Assembly (NCBI GenBank): GCA_011050235.1 | Contig: DRGC01000073.1 | Location: 62,001-126,000 of the forward strand | Source of the DNA: Phycisphaerae bacterium | Lineage (GTDB): Bacteria > Planctomycetota > Phycisphaerae > SM23-33 | Direction of reading: 5' to 3' | DNA length: 64,000 nucleotides | In this document: positions 38,401 to 47,470 of the stretch, in pieces | Layout: every line of letters starts with the position of its first letter | Numbering within the stretch: position 1 is the first letter of the stretch | Position numbers and translations under genes: made by a program | The notes under the pieces: model-generated | The model's database searches: none | Seen by the model: the letters and a program-made list of their open reading frames with translations, nothing else | What the model was told of the DNA's origin: nothing

Positions 38401-38934
38401 AAATGGAGTGCCCTCATGAGTATCTTATATTCCTGCCAATCCCAGGACCAGCAGGCATGAACATGGCCGGCCTCGTCAACGCCGAGTTGGACCTGCCTGA
38501 CCTGCCGGCGATTCCTGTACCCATGTGAATGAGAGTCAGCTTAACGCTTCCACCGTGCGTTCCGGAGTTAGCCTACTCGATCGGTTGTGCGGCCGATGAT
38601 GACTGTAATGCAGTCGCCATCGATCCACAACGTATCTCACCTCCAGCAAGGCTCAGGAATAATTTGCCACAGATCGGGCACACTGGGTTAGGAACAAGTT
38701 GGACGCATGACAACCCTCCGGCGCACCGCGGCAAGGCGTGGGGTGTCAATAACGTTGCGAGGACCCGTGGAAAGTGTTACCGTGACAAGTGATTAAAGGC
38801 AAATCCCCAACAGGTGATGACGGAAGCGCCGAACAAGGATATCCGTGCATGTCTCGCCCGCTTTCGTATCAGACAGTGCTCCCACACACTGGGGCCAGGA
38901 TCATGCACTCACATGAGCTAGGGACTGTTGGCGC
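38401..38934. other. Divergent promoter region between two ECF sigma genes
   Basis: 534 bases with no supported gene. It must carry promoters for both divergent ECF operons. I found no convincing GGAAC/-10 ECF pair on either strand by eye and name no promoter. Confidence 0.5.
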
Positions 38935-39582
38935 ATGAGCAAGCACAGTTCAGATCAAGCCGATTCGAAGGACACGACCCGGGCTCGACCGGGCGAGCGA
39001 GGCTCCAGACAGGATTCAACTGATCCCGAGGCTTGGGTTGACGCACACGCTGATGCCCTGTTCCGATATGCCCTGCTGAAGGTACGTAACTCGGAGGCGG
39101 CCGAAGACCTGGTGCAGGAGACGTTCCTGGCAGCGATGCAGTCGCGAGAGTCGTTCCGAGGCGCCTCGGCCTTGAGAACTTGGCTCATTGGGATACTGCG
39201 ACACAAGATTGTGGATCGCCTACGCCGATCCGCTCGGCAGCGGACCATGAATGGGGATGTGGATGACAACCTTGTTGACGGTTGGTTCGACCGCAAGGGG
39301 AGATGGATCACCCGGCCCGAAAGGTGGCAGATGGACCCGCCGCGTCTCCTGGAGAACCGGGAATTCTGGCAGATCTTCCAGACCTGTCTGGAGGCGCTTC
39401 CGGAACGCATCGGGGAAGTGTTCTCCCTGCGGGTGATGACCGAAATCGATTCGGAAGAAGTGTGTAAGCTCCTGGACGTCTCCTCGACCAACCTATGCGT
39501 GATGCTGCATCGCGCGCGTGCGCGACTGCGCGCCTGCCTCGAAGCCAATTGGTTCGGGAGCAGGCCGAAGGAATCGGGCTGA
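38935..39582 (+). CDS. ECF-family RNA polymerase sigma factor
   Basis: 215 residues. Region 2: FRYALLKVRNSEAAEDLVQE with TFLAAMQSRESFRG and LRTWLIGILRHKIVDRLRR. Region 4: LPERIGEVFSLRVMTEIDSE and EVCKLLDVSSTNLCVMLHRA. The 25-residue linker is Trp-rich (DGWFDRKGRWITRPERWQ). This matches the small planctomycete/proteobacterial ECF group that is followed by a short zinc-finger anti-sigma, and such a gene overlaps here. It heads the plus-strand arsenosugar-type operon and may control it. Confidence 0.92.
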   Translation: MSKHSSDQADSKDTTRARPGERGSRQDSTDPEAWVDAHADALFRYALLKVRNSEAAEDLVQETFLAAMQSRESFRGASALRTWLIGILRHKIVDRLRRSARQRTMNGDVDDNLVDGWFDRKGRWITRPERWQMDPPRLLENREFWQIFQTCLEALPERIGEVFSLRVMTEIDSEEVCKLLDVSSTNLCVMLHRARARLRACLEANWFGSRPKESG

Positions 39583-39833
39583 TGCTCAGTTGCAGGGACA
39601 TAACTCGGCTGATCTCAGAAGGGCTCGACCGACGGTTGGGCCTCCGGCAGCGGGTAGCCTTGCGCCTTCATCTTATGATGTGCGGGGCATGTAAAGCATA
39701 CAGACGGCAGGTGATGGCCCTCAATAGGCTCATTGTCGCCCACTTCAGAAGGTTGGGACCCGCTGAGCCACATTCACTATCCGACGAGGTCCGCCGACGG
39801 ATCAAGGCGGCTCTTCGCGATTCCGCCCATTGA
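39582..39833 (+). CDS. Short zinc-finger anti-sigma factor
   Basis: 83 residues from ATG 39582, which overlaps the sigma stop in a TGATG arrangement. N-terminal LSCRDITRLISEGLDRRL and RLHLMMCGACKAYRRQV give the C...HxxxCxxC-type zinc-binding anti-sigma domain. There is no membrane helix, so it is a soluble factor of the putative zf-HC2 type. It should sequester the ECF factor in the cytosol, possibly with the zinc site as a redox or metalloid sensor. Confidence 0.82.
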   Translation: MLSCRDITRLISEGLDRRLGLRQRVALRLHLMMCGACKAYRRQVMALNRLIVAHFRRLGPAEPHSLSDEVRRRIKAALRDSAH

Positions 39834-40049
39834 TACGCTCTTGACGGACAGCAGGTCTCTGCGGCTGTCCCGCCAGAAAGACACAATTCAGTTGTAAGAT
39901 TCCGCACGTCGGTTCGACTCACCTATCGAATGTGGCCACAGGAATGAGACTGTGTGACATCACCCGAGAGCTCATCGGATTCAGACGTTTCTGGACGCCT
40001 TCCAGGTCGACGTGAAGATCAAGGACTGAACCCTTACGAGGAACAAGAA

Positions 40050-40286
40050 ATGGCGCAGACTTCTTCCCCAACCCAATGCGGCCTGGAAAGGGTCGAGACT
40101 GCGGGACCTCAACGATACGTCGAGATTGTCCGTGAGGTGTTTGCCGCATGGAGAGCCCTGATCGGGGAGGTCATTGCCGAGGCCCAGAGCCGCGGCCCGC
40201 TCCGCGATTGCCTGGACGCACAACGATGTCTGCTTCAGTCGCGGACCGGACCTGACAGACAACGGGAGAGCGAATCATGCAGATGA
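40050..40286 (+). CDS. Small protein of unknown function
   Basis: 78 residues from ATG 40050 with GAGGAA upstream. A helical middle segment (YVEIVREVFAAWRALIGEVI) looks structured. Its end overlaps the start of the peroxiredoxin gene by 10 bases. I do not recognise a family. Confidence 0.5.
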   Translation: MAQTSSPTQCGLERVETAGPQRYVEIVREVFAAWRALIGEVIAEAQSRGPLRDCLDAQRCLLQSRTGPDRQRESESCR

Positions 40287-41005
40287 TACTTTCAGCGACG
40301 CTTGGTGTAGCCGTGCTGGCAATGCTGGCCGGCTGTCCGTCGAACGAATCGCGCCAAGGCGGCGGCTTGGCGACGCAAGAGGCGGCGTCCACCCGAAACG
40401 ACACAGAGACCCAGCCGTCGGCAACCACCGATGCCCGAAAGGTGCAGCCCTTGGGCAAAGGTGACCAGGCCCCCGTGGCGATCCTTCGTCTCCCCGACGG
40501 TCAAGAGGTCGATCTGGCCACGTTGTACAATCAGAAGCCCTCTGTGCTGATCTTCTACCGTGGTGGGTGGTGCCCATACTGCAACACGCACTTGGCGCAA
40601 ATCGCCACGGCCGAGCCGGAACTGCTGGCCATGGGCTACCAGGTGTTGGCTATCAGTCCCGACCGGCCCGAGGAGCTATCCAAGACGCTCGACAAGCACC
40701 ACCTGACTTACCAGCTCCTGTCCGACAGCGACGTGGTCCTTGCTCGGGCATTCGGCCTGGTCTTTCGCGTCGATGATCCGACGCTGGAGAAGTACCGGGG
40801 CTTCGGCATCGATCTGGAGCAGGCTTCCGGCCGGGCCCATCACCTGCTGCCGGTGCCGGCGGTTTACATCGTGGACACGCAAGGCATCATTCAGTTTGCC
40901 CATTGGGACCCGGACTACAAGAAACGATTGGAGCCCGAAGCGTTGCTCAAGGCCGCCAGGGACACACAGTCGGCGGGCCAACCTTCAACCGAATCAAGAG
41001 ACTGA
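40277..41005 (+). CDS. Peroxiredoxin-like lipoprotein (AhpC/TSA family)
   Basis: 242 residues. A lipobox LAGC puts the lipid Cys at 20, so the mature protein is periplasmic or membrane attached. The thioredoxin fold has FYRGGWCPYCNTHL with C99 and C102, followed by LAISPDRPEELSKTL. This is the peroxiredoxin-like subgroup with a CxxC active site. Start ATG 40277 has GGGAG 8 bases upstream. It may protect against thiol-reactive arsenicals or peroxides. It precedes ArsM by 96 bases in the same direction. Confidence 0.85.
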   Translation: MQMILSATLGVAVLAMLAGCPSNESRQGGGLATQEAASTRNDTETQPSATTDARKVQPLGKGDQAPVAILRLPDGQEVDLATLYNQKPSVLIFYRGGWCPYCNTHLAQIATAEPELLAMGYQVLAISPDRPEELSKTLDKHHLTYQLLSDSDVVLARAFGLVFRVDDPTLEKYRGFGIDLEQASGRAHHLLPVPAVYIVDTQGIIQFAHWDPDYKKRLEPEALLKAARDTQSAGQPSTESRD

Positions 41006-41101
41006 GACTGTGAGCGAGCCAAGATGCGGCCGAAGCGAACGCTGCAACGGAGCTACGGTCTTGGATTGACAGGGCTCACGGACACTGCGTGGAGACGAAA
41101 C

Positions 41102-42301
41102 ATGGCAGAGACGAGAACTACAGAGGCCGTGCTGGCCGGTGGGAATGTCGAGGGCGAGGTGCTTCGTCGCTACAAGGCGGGAGCCACACAAGCGGAGAAG
41201 GGACTGTGTTGTCCTACCGACTATGACAGGGCGTCCCTTGACATCCTGCCGCCGGAGATCGTCGAGAAGGACTACGGTTGCGGGGACCCGTCCAAGTACG
41301 TCCGCCCCGGCGAGACGGTGGTCGATCTGGGCAGCGGGGCCGGGAAGATATGTTACATTCTGGCTCACAAGGTTGGTTCCCAGGGCCACGTCATCGGCGT
41401 GGACTTCAACGACGACATGCTATCCCTGTCTCGCAAGTACGTCGACGAGATGGGCGACAAGCTCGGCTACCGAAATGTCCGCTTCGCCAAAGGTAAGATT
41501 CAGGACCTGGCGCTAGACCTGGACAAGGCCCAGGACTGGCTGGACAGGCGCCCCATCGCCGCTGTCGAAGATCTCTACGACTTCCAGGCCGAATGCGAAC
41601 GGCTTCGCCGCGAGGATCCCTTGATCGCCGATGCCGGCGTGGACGTGATCGTCTCCAACTGTGTGCTGAACCTGGCCCGGCCAGAGGACAAGGGCACGCT
41701 GTTCGCCGAGATGCACCGCGTTCTGCGCAAGGGCGGCCGGGCTGTTATCTCGGACATCGTTTGCGACGAAGGCCCGACGCCGGAGATCAAGGCCGACCCG
41801 GAACTATGGAGCGGCTGTATCGCCGGTGCGATGCGCGAGGACGAGTTCCTGGAGATGTTCGAGCGGGCGGGCTTCTACGGCACCGAGATCATGGTCCGGC
41901 AGGACGAGCCGTGGCAGGTGATTGACGGAATCGAGTTCCGCTCGATCACCGTGCAGGCCTTCAAGGGGAAGGAAGGCCCGTGCATCGAGCGTAATCAAGC
42001 AGTCATCTACAAGGGGCCATGGAAGTGCGTCTGCGACGATGATGGCCACATGCTCCATCGCGGTCAGCGGATGGCTGTCTGCGACAAGACCTTCGGCATC
42101 ATGACCAGCCCTGCCGGTCCCTACGCCGGCCAGATCGTCGCTGTGCCCCCGCAGGACGAGGTGCCCCCTGAGCAGGCCACGCCCTTCGACTGCAAGCGGA
42201 GCGATACTCGCCATCCCCGGGAAACCAAGGGACAGGACTACGACATAACCCGGACCGCAAGCAGTGACTGCTGCAGCCTGGACAGCGAGTGCTGTGGATA
42301 A
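41102..42301 (+). CDS. arsM: ArsM-type arsenite S-adenosylmethionine methyltransferase
   Basis: 399 residues from ATG 41102, which has GGAG 7 bases upstream. The SAM-binding motif is VVDLGSGAGKICYILA (about 73-88). The arsenic-binding cysteines of ArsM are in place: C60 in DYGCGDP, C187 in SNCVLNLA and C239 in SGCIAGAM. There is also a C36-C37 pair. A C-terminal extension (about 325-399) with several more Cys, ending CCSLDSECCG, may be a metal- or arsenite-binding tail. The enzyme methylates As(III). Beside ArsS it should supply the dimethylarsenic precursor of arsenosugars. Confidence 0.92.
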   Translation: MAETRTTEAVLAGGNVEGEVLRRYKAGATQAEKGLCCPTDYDRASLDILPPEIVEKDYGCGDPSKYVRPGETVVDLGSGAGKICYILAHKVGSQGHVIGVDFNDDMLSLSRKYVDEMGDKLGYRNVRFAKGKIQDLALDLDKAQDWLDRRPIAAVEDLYDFQAECERLRREDPLIADAGVDVIVSNCVLNLARPEDKGTLFAEMHRVLRKGGRAVISDIVCDEGPTPEIKADPELWSGCIAGAMREDEFLEMFERAGFYGTEIMVRQDEPWQVIDGIEFRSITVQAFKGKEGPCIERNQAVIYKGPWKCVCDDDGHMLHRGQRMAVCDKTFGIMTSPAGPYAGQIVAVPPQDEVPPEQATPFDCKRSDTRHPRETKGQDYDITRTASSDCCSLDSECCG

Positions 42302-42311
42302 GGAGCCCCTG

Positions 42312-43460
42312 GTGGTCGGCATCACGATCGTATTGGTTGTGGCCGTGTTCTGGCTGGCCTGGAGCAACGGCGCGAACGACAACTTCAAAGGCGTTGCGAC
42401 ACTCTACGGCAGCAACACGATGGGGTTTCGGCGCGCCCTTGTGTGGGCGACAGGGGCCACGCTGCTGGGCAGCGCTTGCTCGGTGTTCTTGGCCGAGAGG
42501 CTCGTCAAGCAGTTCAGCGGGTCGGGCATTGTCCCGATCGGACAGATCGACGCGACGTGGCTGATCGCCGTCGGCGGCGCCGGGGCAATCACCATCTTTC
42601 TGGCGACGGTGCTGGGCATGCCCACCTCCACGACGCACGCCCTGACAGGCGCGCTGCTGGGCGCGGGCATCATGGCCGGGACGGGAACGGTCAACTGGAT
42701 CGCGGCGGCAAGCACGTTCGCCAAGCCGCTATTGTTGAGCCCGGTGGTGGCCGTGGTCGCCGCCGTGGTCCTGCAACTTCTCTTCCGCAGAGCGCGGCTG
42801 GCGCTGGGTGTGGACCGACAAACCTGTGTGTGCATTGGGCGCGGCGAGCCCCAGCCAGTTACCTGCCAGGCCGATGGATCGCTGGTGCTGGCGTCATCCG
42901 TGCAATCGGCCCCGCTACGGATCGACGTGGATCAGCACATCCGCTGCGTGGAGCGGTATGGCGGGCGGATCGCGGGCGTGAAGGTCCAAAGCGGGGTCGA
43001 CGCCGTCCACTATCTCAGCGGCGGCGCGGTGTGCTTCGCGCGCGCCGTTAACGACACCCCCAAGATCGCCGCGCTGCTGCTGGCCGCCGGGTGGATCACC
43101 GGCTCCCTGCCGCCGGCGGGCTGGCTGGCGCTACTGGCCGGCGCAATGGCCCTGGGAGGATGGGTCCAGTCCCGAAAGGTTGCAGAGACCATGAGCCGGA
43201 AGATCACCGCGCTGAACCCCGGGCAGGGCCTGACGGCCAACTTGGTCACCTCGGGCCTGGTGCTGGTGGCCTCGCATCTGGGCATGCCGGTCTCTACCAC
43301 GCACGTGTCCTGCGGGTCCATTTTCGGCATCGGACTGGTCAGCCGCCAGACGCGGTGGAAGACCGTCTCGCAGATCGCCGTGACCTGGCTGACCACGCTG
43401 CCACTCGGCGCCGTGCTGGGCGCCGGGTTGTATTGGGCCATCCGCACGGCCGCGAACTGA
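42312..43460 (+). CDS. Pit-family inorganic phosphate permease
   Basis: 382 residues from GTG 42312, chosen for AAGGAG 6 bases upstream; an earlier in-frame GTG at 42264 lies inside ArsM. Duplicated Pit signatures are present: LAWSNGANDNFKGVATLYG at the N terminus, the repeated MPTSTTHALTGALLGAG and MPVSTTHVSCGSIFGIG, and FARAVNDTPKIAALLL. About ten membrane helices with a soluble central loop. Pit carries metal-phosphate and also arsenate. Between ArsM and ArsS it may import arsenate or maintain phosphate balance. Confidence 0.9.
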   Translation: MVGITIVLVVAVFWLAWSNGANDNFKGVATLYGSNTMGFRRALVWATGATLLGSACSVFLAERLVKQFSGSGIVPIGQIDATWLIAVGGAGAITIFLATVLGMPTSTTHALTGALLGAGIMAGTGTVNWIAAASTFAKPLLLSPVVAVVAAVVLQLLFRRARLALGVDRQTCVCIGRGEPQPVTCQADGSLVLASSVQSAPLRIDVDQHIRCVERYGGRIAGVKVQSGVDAVHYLSGGAVCFARAVNDTPKIAALLLAAGWITGSLPPAGWLALLAGAMALGGWVQSRKVAETMSRKITALNPGQGLTANLVTSGLVLVASHLGMPVSTTHVSCGSIFGIGLVSRQTRWKTVSQIAVTWLTTLPLGAVLGAGLYWAIRTAAN

Positions 43461-43488
43461 AGCGAAAACATGGTGAGGAGAGAACCTA

Positions 43489-44433
43489 ATGAACGCGCTT
43501 GAGAAACAACTCGGCCAAGAGGGACTGCACGCCCGCGGAATCGAGACCCTCCAGGTCAGTGTCGGCCTGCGATGCAATCAGACATGCGCACATTGCCACT
43601 TGGAATGTTCACCCGCTCGCCCGGAGACAATGGACTGGGACACGATGTCTGCTGTGAAGTCGGCCGCGGTGCAAGCCGAGGCGTCGCTGGTGGATATTAC
43701 CGGCGGGTCCCCAGAACTGAACCCGCATCTGCGGCGCTTCATCGGCGAGCTGCGCGACACCGGCCTGGACGTTCAGGTGCGGACCAATCTCACGGTGCTT
43801 CGGGAGCGCGGCCAGGAAGGGATGATCGACTTCCTGCGCGATCATGCGGTGGGGCTGGTGGCTTCCATGCCCTGCTACCTGGAAGAGAACGTGAACGCCC
43901 AGCGGGGGCCGGCGGTCTACCAGCGCAGCATCGAGGTGATCCGCCGCCTCAACGAGGCCGGTTATGGCATTAAGGGCGGACTGCAACTCAACCTGGTCTA
44001 CAACCCCGCCGGAGCGTTTCTTCCTCCGGAACAGGAGGCGTTGGAGCAAGACTACCGACGCGAGTTACAAATGTGCTTCGGGATCAGTTTCAGCCGGTTG
44101 TTGACGATCGCCAACATGCCGCTGGGTCGATTCGCAAGCCAGTTGAAGGCCGAGGATCGCCAGGCTCAATACATGCGGCTGCTGGAGGAGTCATTCAATC
44201 CGGCGACCGTACCGGGCCTGATGTGCCGCCACCAGGTCAGCATCGGCTGGGACGGCACGCTGTACGACTGCGACTTCAACCTGGCCTTGAAGCTTCCGGT
44301 GAATCACAGCGCCCCCGACCATATCAGCCGGTTCGACCCGGCCCTGCTGGCCTGCCGGCGCATCGTCACCGGCCAGCACTGCCTGGGCTGCACGGCCGGA
44401 CACGGGTCGTCCTGCGGGGGCTCACTGGCGTGA
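43489..44433 (+). CDS. arsS: ArsS-type radical SAM enzyme (arsenosugar synthesis)
   Basis: 314 residues. The radical SAM cluster is C29-x3-C33-x2-C36 (RCNQTCAHCHLEC). The C-terminal Cys motif CLGCTAGHGSSCGGSL is typical of the radical SAM/Cys-rich (TIGR04167) family, whose members include ArsS. ArsS adds a 5'-deoxyadenosyl group to dimethylarsenite, the first committed step to arsenosugars. In some relatives a selenocysteine occurs in this family; here Cys codons are used. Start ATG 43489 is preceded by GAGGAGA. Confidence 0.92.
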   Translation: MNALEKQLGQEGLHARGIETLQVSVGLRCNQTCAHCHLECSPARPETMDWDTMSAVKSAAVQAEASLVDITGGSPELNPHLRRFIGELRDTGLDVQVRTNLTVLRERGQEGMIDFLRDHAVGLVASMPCYLEENVNAQRGPAVYQRSIEVIRRLNEAGYGIKGGLQLNLVYNPAGAFLPPEQEALEQDYRRELQMCFGISFSRLLTIANMPLGRFASQLKAEDRQAQYMRLLEESFNPATVPGLMCRHQVSIGWDGTLYDCDFNLALKLPVNHSAPDHISRFDPALLACRRIVTGQHCLGCTAGHGSSCGGSLA

Positions 44434-44443
44434 ACACAATCCA

Positions 44444-44470
44444 CATCCCATCGCCGAAGGCGATGGGATG
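44444..44470 (+). repeat. 12-bp perfect hairpin with GAA loop between arsS and DUF547 gene
   Basis: CATCCCATCGCC (44444-44455), loop GAA (44456-44458) and GGCGATGGGATG (44459-44470). It starts 10 bases after the arsS stop. No T-run follows, so it is not a standard terminator. It may act as an mRNA stabiliser or processing barrier. I saw no other copy in the window. Confidence 0.7.
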
Positions 44471-44487
44471 GAGAAAGGCGGTGCGAC

Positions 44488-45393
44488 ATGAAACGCCGAA
44501 TCAAGATTACGCTGGGTGTCGGACTGGCCCTGCTGGTCGTGATGATCGCGGTGGCCTACGTAGCATACCGCGAGTTCGTCGGGGCCGAGGCGTTCGACGA
44601 GGGTTTCTATGCGGCCGGGGCAATTCACAACTCCGAGTTCTCCTACGATAGCTACGCGGCGGCGCTTCGCAAGCACGTGGATGACAAGGGCATGGTGTCC
44701 TACGCAGCCCTCAAGGAGACCACGGCCGAGCTGCATCGGTTCGTGCGGGCGCTGGCCGCCGTTGATACCGAAATGTATGAGGCATGGGATGAGCAGGCGA
44801 AGATCGCCTTTTGGATCAATGCCTACAACGCCCTGACGCTGAAGGTCATCATCGACCATTATCCGATCAAGGCGGGGCTTATATCGGGCCTGGCGTACCC
44901 GACGAGCAGCATCCGCCAGATCCCGGGCGTCTGGGACAAGAGTCTGTTCCTGGTGATGGGCCAGCGAATGACGCTCGATCAGATCGAGCACGAGACGCTG
45001 CGGGCCAGGTTCAACGAGCCCCGCATCCATGTCGCCCTGGTCTGCGCAGCGATGGGCTGTCCGCCGCTGCGAAATGAACCGTTCATCGGCGAGAAGCTTG
45101 ACGACCAATTGGACGACCAGGTCAAACGGTTTCTGACCGACCCGGCCAAGTTCCGGATCGACCGCGACGCCGGCAAGGTGCATCTGTCCAGTATCTTTAC
45201 GTGGTTTGGCGGGGATTTCGTCAAGACATACAAGCCGGCCGAGGGCTTCGCCTCCGGCGGCAGTGACGCCGCCAAGGCGGTGCTGCACCTTATCTCCAAC
45301 TATCTGCCGGCCGAAGATGCCGAATATCTGAAGACCGGAAACTACAAGGTCGAGTACCTGGATTACGACTGGTCGCTGAACGAGCAGAACTGA
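44488..45393 (+). CDS. DUF547 membrane-anchored protein
   Basis: 301 residues with one N-terminal helix (about 8-28, VGLALLVVMIAVAYVAY). The DUF547 domain is seen in IAFWINAYNALTLKVIIDHY and VALVCAAMGCPPLRNEPFIG (with a conserved Cys). The family is found next to arsenosugar-type genes in many bacteria but its function is not established; the AMGCPPL Cys suggests thiol or papain-like chemistry. It is separated from arsS by the hairpin. Confidence 0.87.
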   Translation: MKRRIKITLGVGLALLVVMIAVAYVAYREFVGAEAFDEGFYAAGAIHNSEFSYDSYAAALRKHVDDKGMVSYAALKETTAELHRFVRALAAVDTEMYEAWDEQAKIAFWINAYNALTLKVIIDHYPIKAGLISGLAYPTSSIRQIPGVWDKSLFLVMGQRMTLDQIEHETLRARFNEPRIHVALVCAAMGCPPLRNEPFIGEKLDDQLDDQVKRFLTDPAKFRIDRDAGKVHLSSIFTWFGGDFVKTYKPAEGFASGGSDAAKAVLHLISNYLPAEDAEYLKTGNYKVEYLDYDWSLNEQN

Positions 45394-45450
45394 CGAAGCC
45401 GGCCACAACAATACAGTCGTTGGTGAGCCGACACAAAGGCAGAGGCACGA

Positions 45451-46371
45451 ATGGTGAGTCGTTTCCAAGAGGATATGACTTTACAAGACGCCGTGAGACA
45501 ATGTCCGCGCGGAGCGTCTGTGCTGCGACGGTTGGGCATAGCGCCCGAGGGCACATCTACGCTAGTCGAGGCTGCTTCGAAAGAAGGCGTACCAATGGGA
45601 CTCTTGCTGGCGATGTTGAACGAGGCCGCCTCCGCGATGGCGGCCACCGATCAGTTTGACGACGATCAGTTCCAGGCCGCGTTGCAGGGGGCGATCATCG
45701 AATACATTGTGGAGCGTTACCATGGTCCGTTAAGAAGTGAATTAGATCGATTGGACGATCTGTTCAGCGGGGTGAGTGAGACCTGCCATGAAGACGAGGG
45801 CAACGTTCTGCTGGCTTTGAGGATGGTCTTCATGACGTTCACGAGGCAAATCGAAGAACACTTGGCCATCGAAGAAGAGATCCTCTTTCCGCGGCTTCAC
45901 CGCAGTAGGAGGTGCCCTGGGAGTCGAGGACCATCCACGAAAGCTTGCTGCGGGGGGGGAACACCCGTCATCGCAATTAAGGAGATGGAGCGCGAGCACG
46001 AACTGCTCGAAAGGAATTTCAATGAGATGCGTGAATTGACGTGCGATTTCACCCCATCACACAAAGCATCGGAGATAGTAACAACGCTTTATGAGAGAAT
46101 CCTCAGGCTTGAAACCGAGCTTTACGAGCACGCCAGCCTCGAAAATGACCTATTGTGGCCTGTGCATTTGGCAGATGAGGGGACGTCGTACGGTGTTTCG
46201 CCCGCAGGTACGATGACGTCATCTGCCGACGAAGAAGACAGTTTATGTCCGCGGACCAACCGGCCCTGCCAGGCGGGCCCGGCTGCGGTATGCAGCAGGT
46301 TCTGGGACTGTCTGCGAGAATCAATGGAACAACGATGGGGCAAAATGGAGGATGGGAACAGGATTGGCTGA
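45451..46371 (+). CDS. DUF542/hemerythrin-domain protein (ScdA/RIC-like)
   Basis: 306 residues. The N terminus is a ScdA-N-like (DUF542) domain (TLQDAVRQCPRGASVLRRLG). A hemerythrin HHE domain follows with histidines in YIVERYHGPL, EEHLAIEEEILFPRLH, EMEREHELLERNF and ELYEHASLENDLL. These fit a di-iron site. RIC/ScdA proteins repair FeS clusters damaged by NO or ROS. A Cys-rich insertion (RRCPGSRG...KACCGGG) sits between helices and the Cys-rich C terminus is atypical. It may protect or load the FeS cluster of ArsS. The start has AGAGG 6 bases upstream. Confidence 0.82.
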   Translation: MVSRFQEDMTLQDAVRQCPRGASVLRRLGIAPEGTSTLVEAASKEGVPMGLLLAMLNEAASAMAATDQFDDDQFQAALQGAIIEYIVERYHGPLRSELDRLDDLFSGVSETCHEDEGNVLLALRMVFMTFTRQIEEHLAIEEEILFPRLHRSRRCPGSRGPSTKACCGGGTPVIAIKEMEREHELLERNFNEMRELTCDFTPSHKASEIVTTLYERILRLETELYEHASLENDLLWPVHLADEGTSYGVSPAGTMTSSADEEDSLCPRTNRPCQAGPAAVCSRFWDCLRESMEQRWGKMEDGNRIG

Positions 46372-46422
46372 CGGAATGTACTTGTGAAGAAGGATGCACT
46401 GAACAAGTCTAGGTAGACGGAC

Positions 46423-46965
46423 ATGAATAAGGGCGGTCTTAAGTGGATAACCGTGGCGGGGCTTGTCGCCACGGCCGTGGCGGCCACGCTAATCATCCTG
46501 CCGGCTGTCCGGTCGTCGAAGCTGACGGACGAACAGAGGCGCCAGCGGATCGAAGACTTGTACGCCGAATATCGAGCCTCGTTTCCGGACGTGCCGGAAA
46601 TGACCGTAGATCAATTGTTGGCGGCACAGAAGACGGGCCAGGTGGTGCTGGTCGACGTGAGGGGGGCCGACGAACAGGACGTGTCGATGATCCCTGGCGC
46701 CATCCCGGCCAGGCGGTTTGAGGAAGAAGGCGAGCGTTATGAGGAAAAGCAGATCGTGGTCTACTGCACCATCGGCTACCGCAGCGGCCTGTATGCCAAG
46801 AAGCTCGATGAGCAAGGCTATCGCGCCGTCAACCTCGAGGGCGGCATCCTCGCCTGGGTGCATGCAGGGCAGATGATAGTCAACCATAATGGGCAGACGA
46901 ACCGGGTGTGCGTATACGGCCGGAAGCGGAATCTCCTGCCGCACGAGTATCAGGCGGCCTGGTAA
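46423..46965 (+). CDS. Membrane-anchored rhodanese-like sulfurtransferase
   Basis: 180 residues. One N-terminal helix (about 9-28) is followed by a rhodanese domain with VVLVDVRGADE and the active loop YCTIGYRSG, with catalytic C115. It ends with a beta-rich extension. It probably handles sulfane sulfur in the periplasm. Between hemerythrin and C_GCAxxG genes it fits a sulfur/metalloid theme. Confidence 0.87.
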   Translation: MNKGGLKWITVAGLVATAVAATLIILPAVRSSKLTDEQRRQRIEDLYAEYRASFPDVPEMTVDQLLAAQKTGQVVLVDVRGADEQDVSMIPGAIPARRFEEEGERYEEKQIVVYCTIGYRSGLYAKKLDEQGYRAVNLEGGILAWVHAGQMIVNHNGQTNRVCVYGRKRNLLPHEYQAAW

Positions 46966-46989
46966 CCACCGGCCAGAGAGAGCACGGGA

Positions 46990-47442
46990 ATGACATTGGC
47001 AGAAGACGCAGTTGAACTCCTGGAAGATGGGATGAACTGCTCCCAAGCGGTATTGATTGCCCTCGGAGAGCCGCTGGGGATCGACCGCCGCACTGCCGCG
47101 GGTGTCGCCTCGGCCTTTGGCGGCGGCATGGCGTGCACCGGTCGGACCTGCGGAGTCGTGACCGGCGGGCTGATGGTCATCGGCCTGCACTGCAACAAGG
47201 CACGGTGGTTCGCTTCCCGAAAGAGAAGCCTTGCCTATGCGTTGGGCCGCGAGTTTCTTCGACGATTCGAGGCTCAGGAAGGTTTCACCCAGTGCAGGCA
47301 GTTGCTGAAGGCTGCGGGTATCGTCGTCGACCCACAGCAGGCCATGGCCAGCAAAGTATACCGCACCCACTGTCAGAAGCTGGTGAACGATGCTGCACAG
47401 ATCCTCGGCATCCTTCTTGGAAAAATGAACGTGGGCGCCTAG
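46990..47442 (+). CDS. C_GCAxxG_C_C family protein
   Basis: 150 residues. Family pattern: NCSQAVL (C17), FGGGMACTGRTCGVVTGG (C49, C54), HCNKA, a Cys near 101 (QCRQLL) and HCQKLV near the end. These are redox-type small proteins of unknown function, often next to radical SAM or selenium/arsenic genes. It has no signal sequence. The Cys set could bind a metal or FeS centre. Confidence 0.88.
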   Translation: MTLAEDAVELLEDGMNCSQAVLIALGEPLGIDRRTAAGVASAFGGGMACTGRTCGVVTGGLMVIGLHCNKARWFASRKRSLAYALGREFLRRFEAQEGFTQCRQLLKAAGIVVDPQQAMASKVYRTHCQKLVNDAAQILGILLGKMNVGA

Positions 47443-47470
47443 CTCGCCAGCGAAATCATGGAGATACCAA

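Noticed and set aside
43489-44433. Selenocysteine in the ArsS-type protein
   Set aside because: No in-frame TGA occurs inside the gene; the C-terminal motif uses Cys codons.
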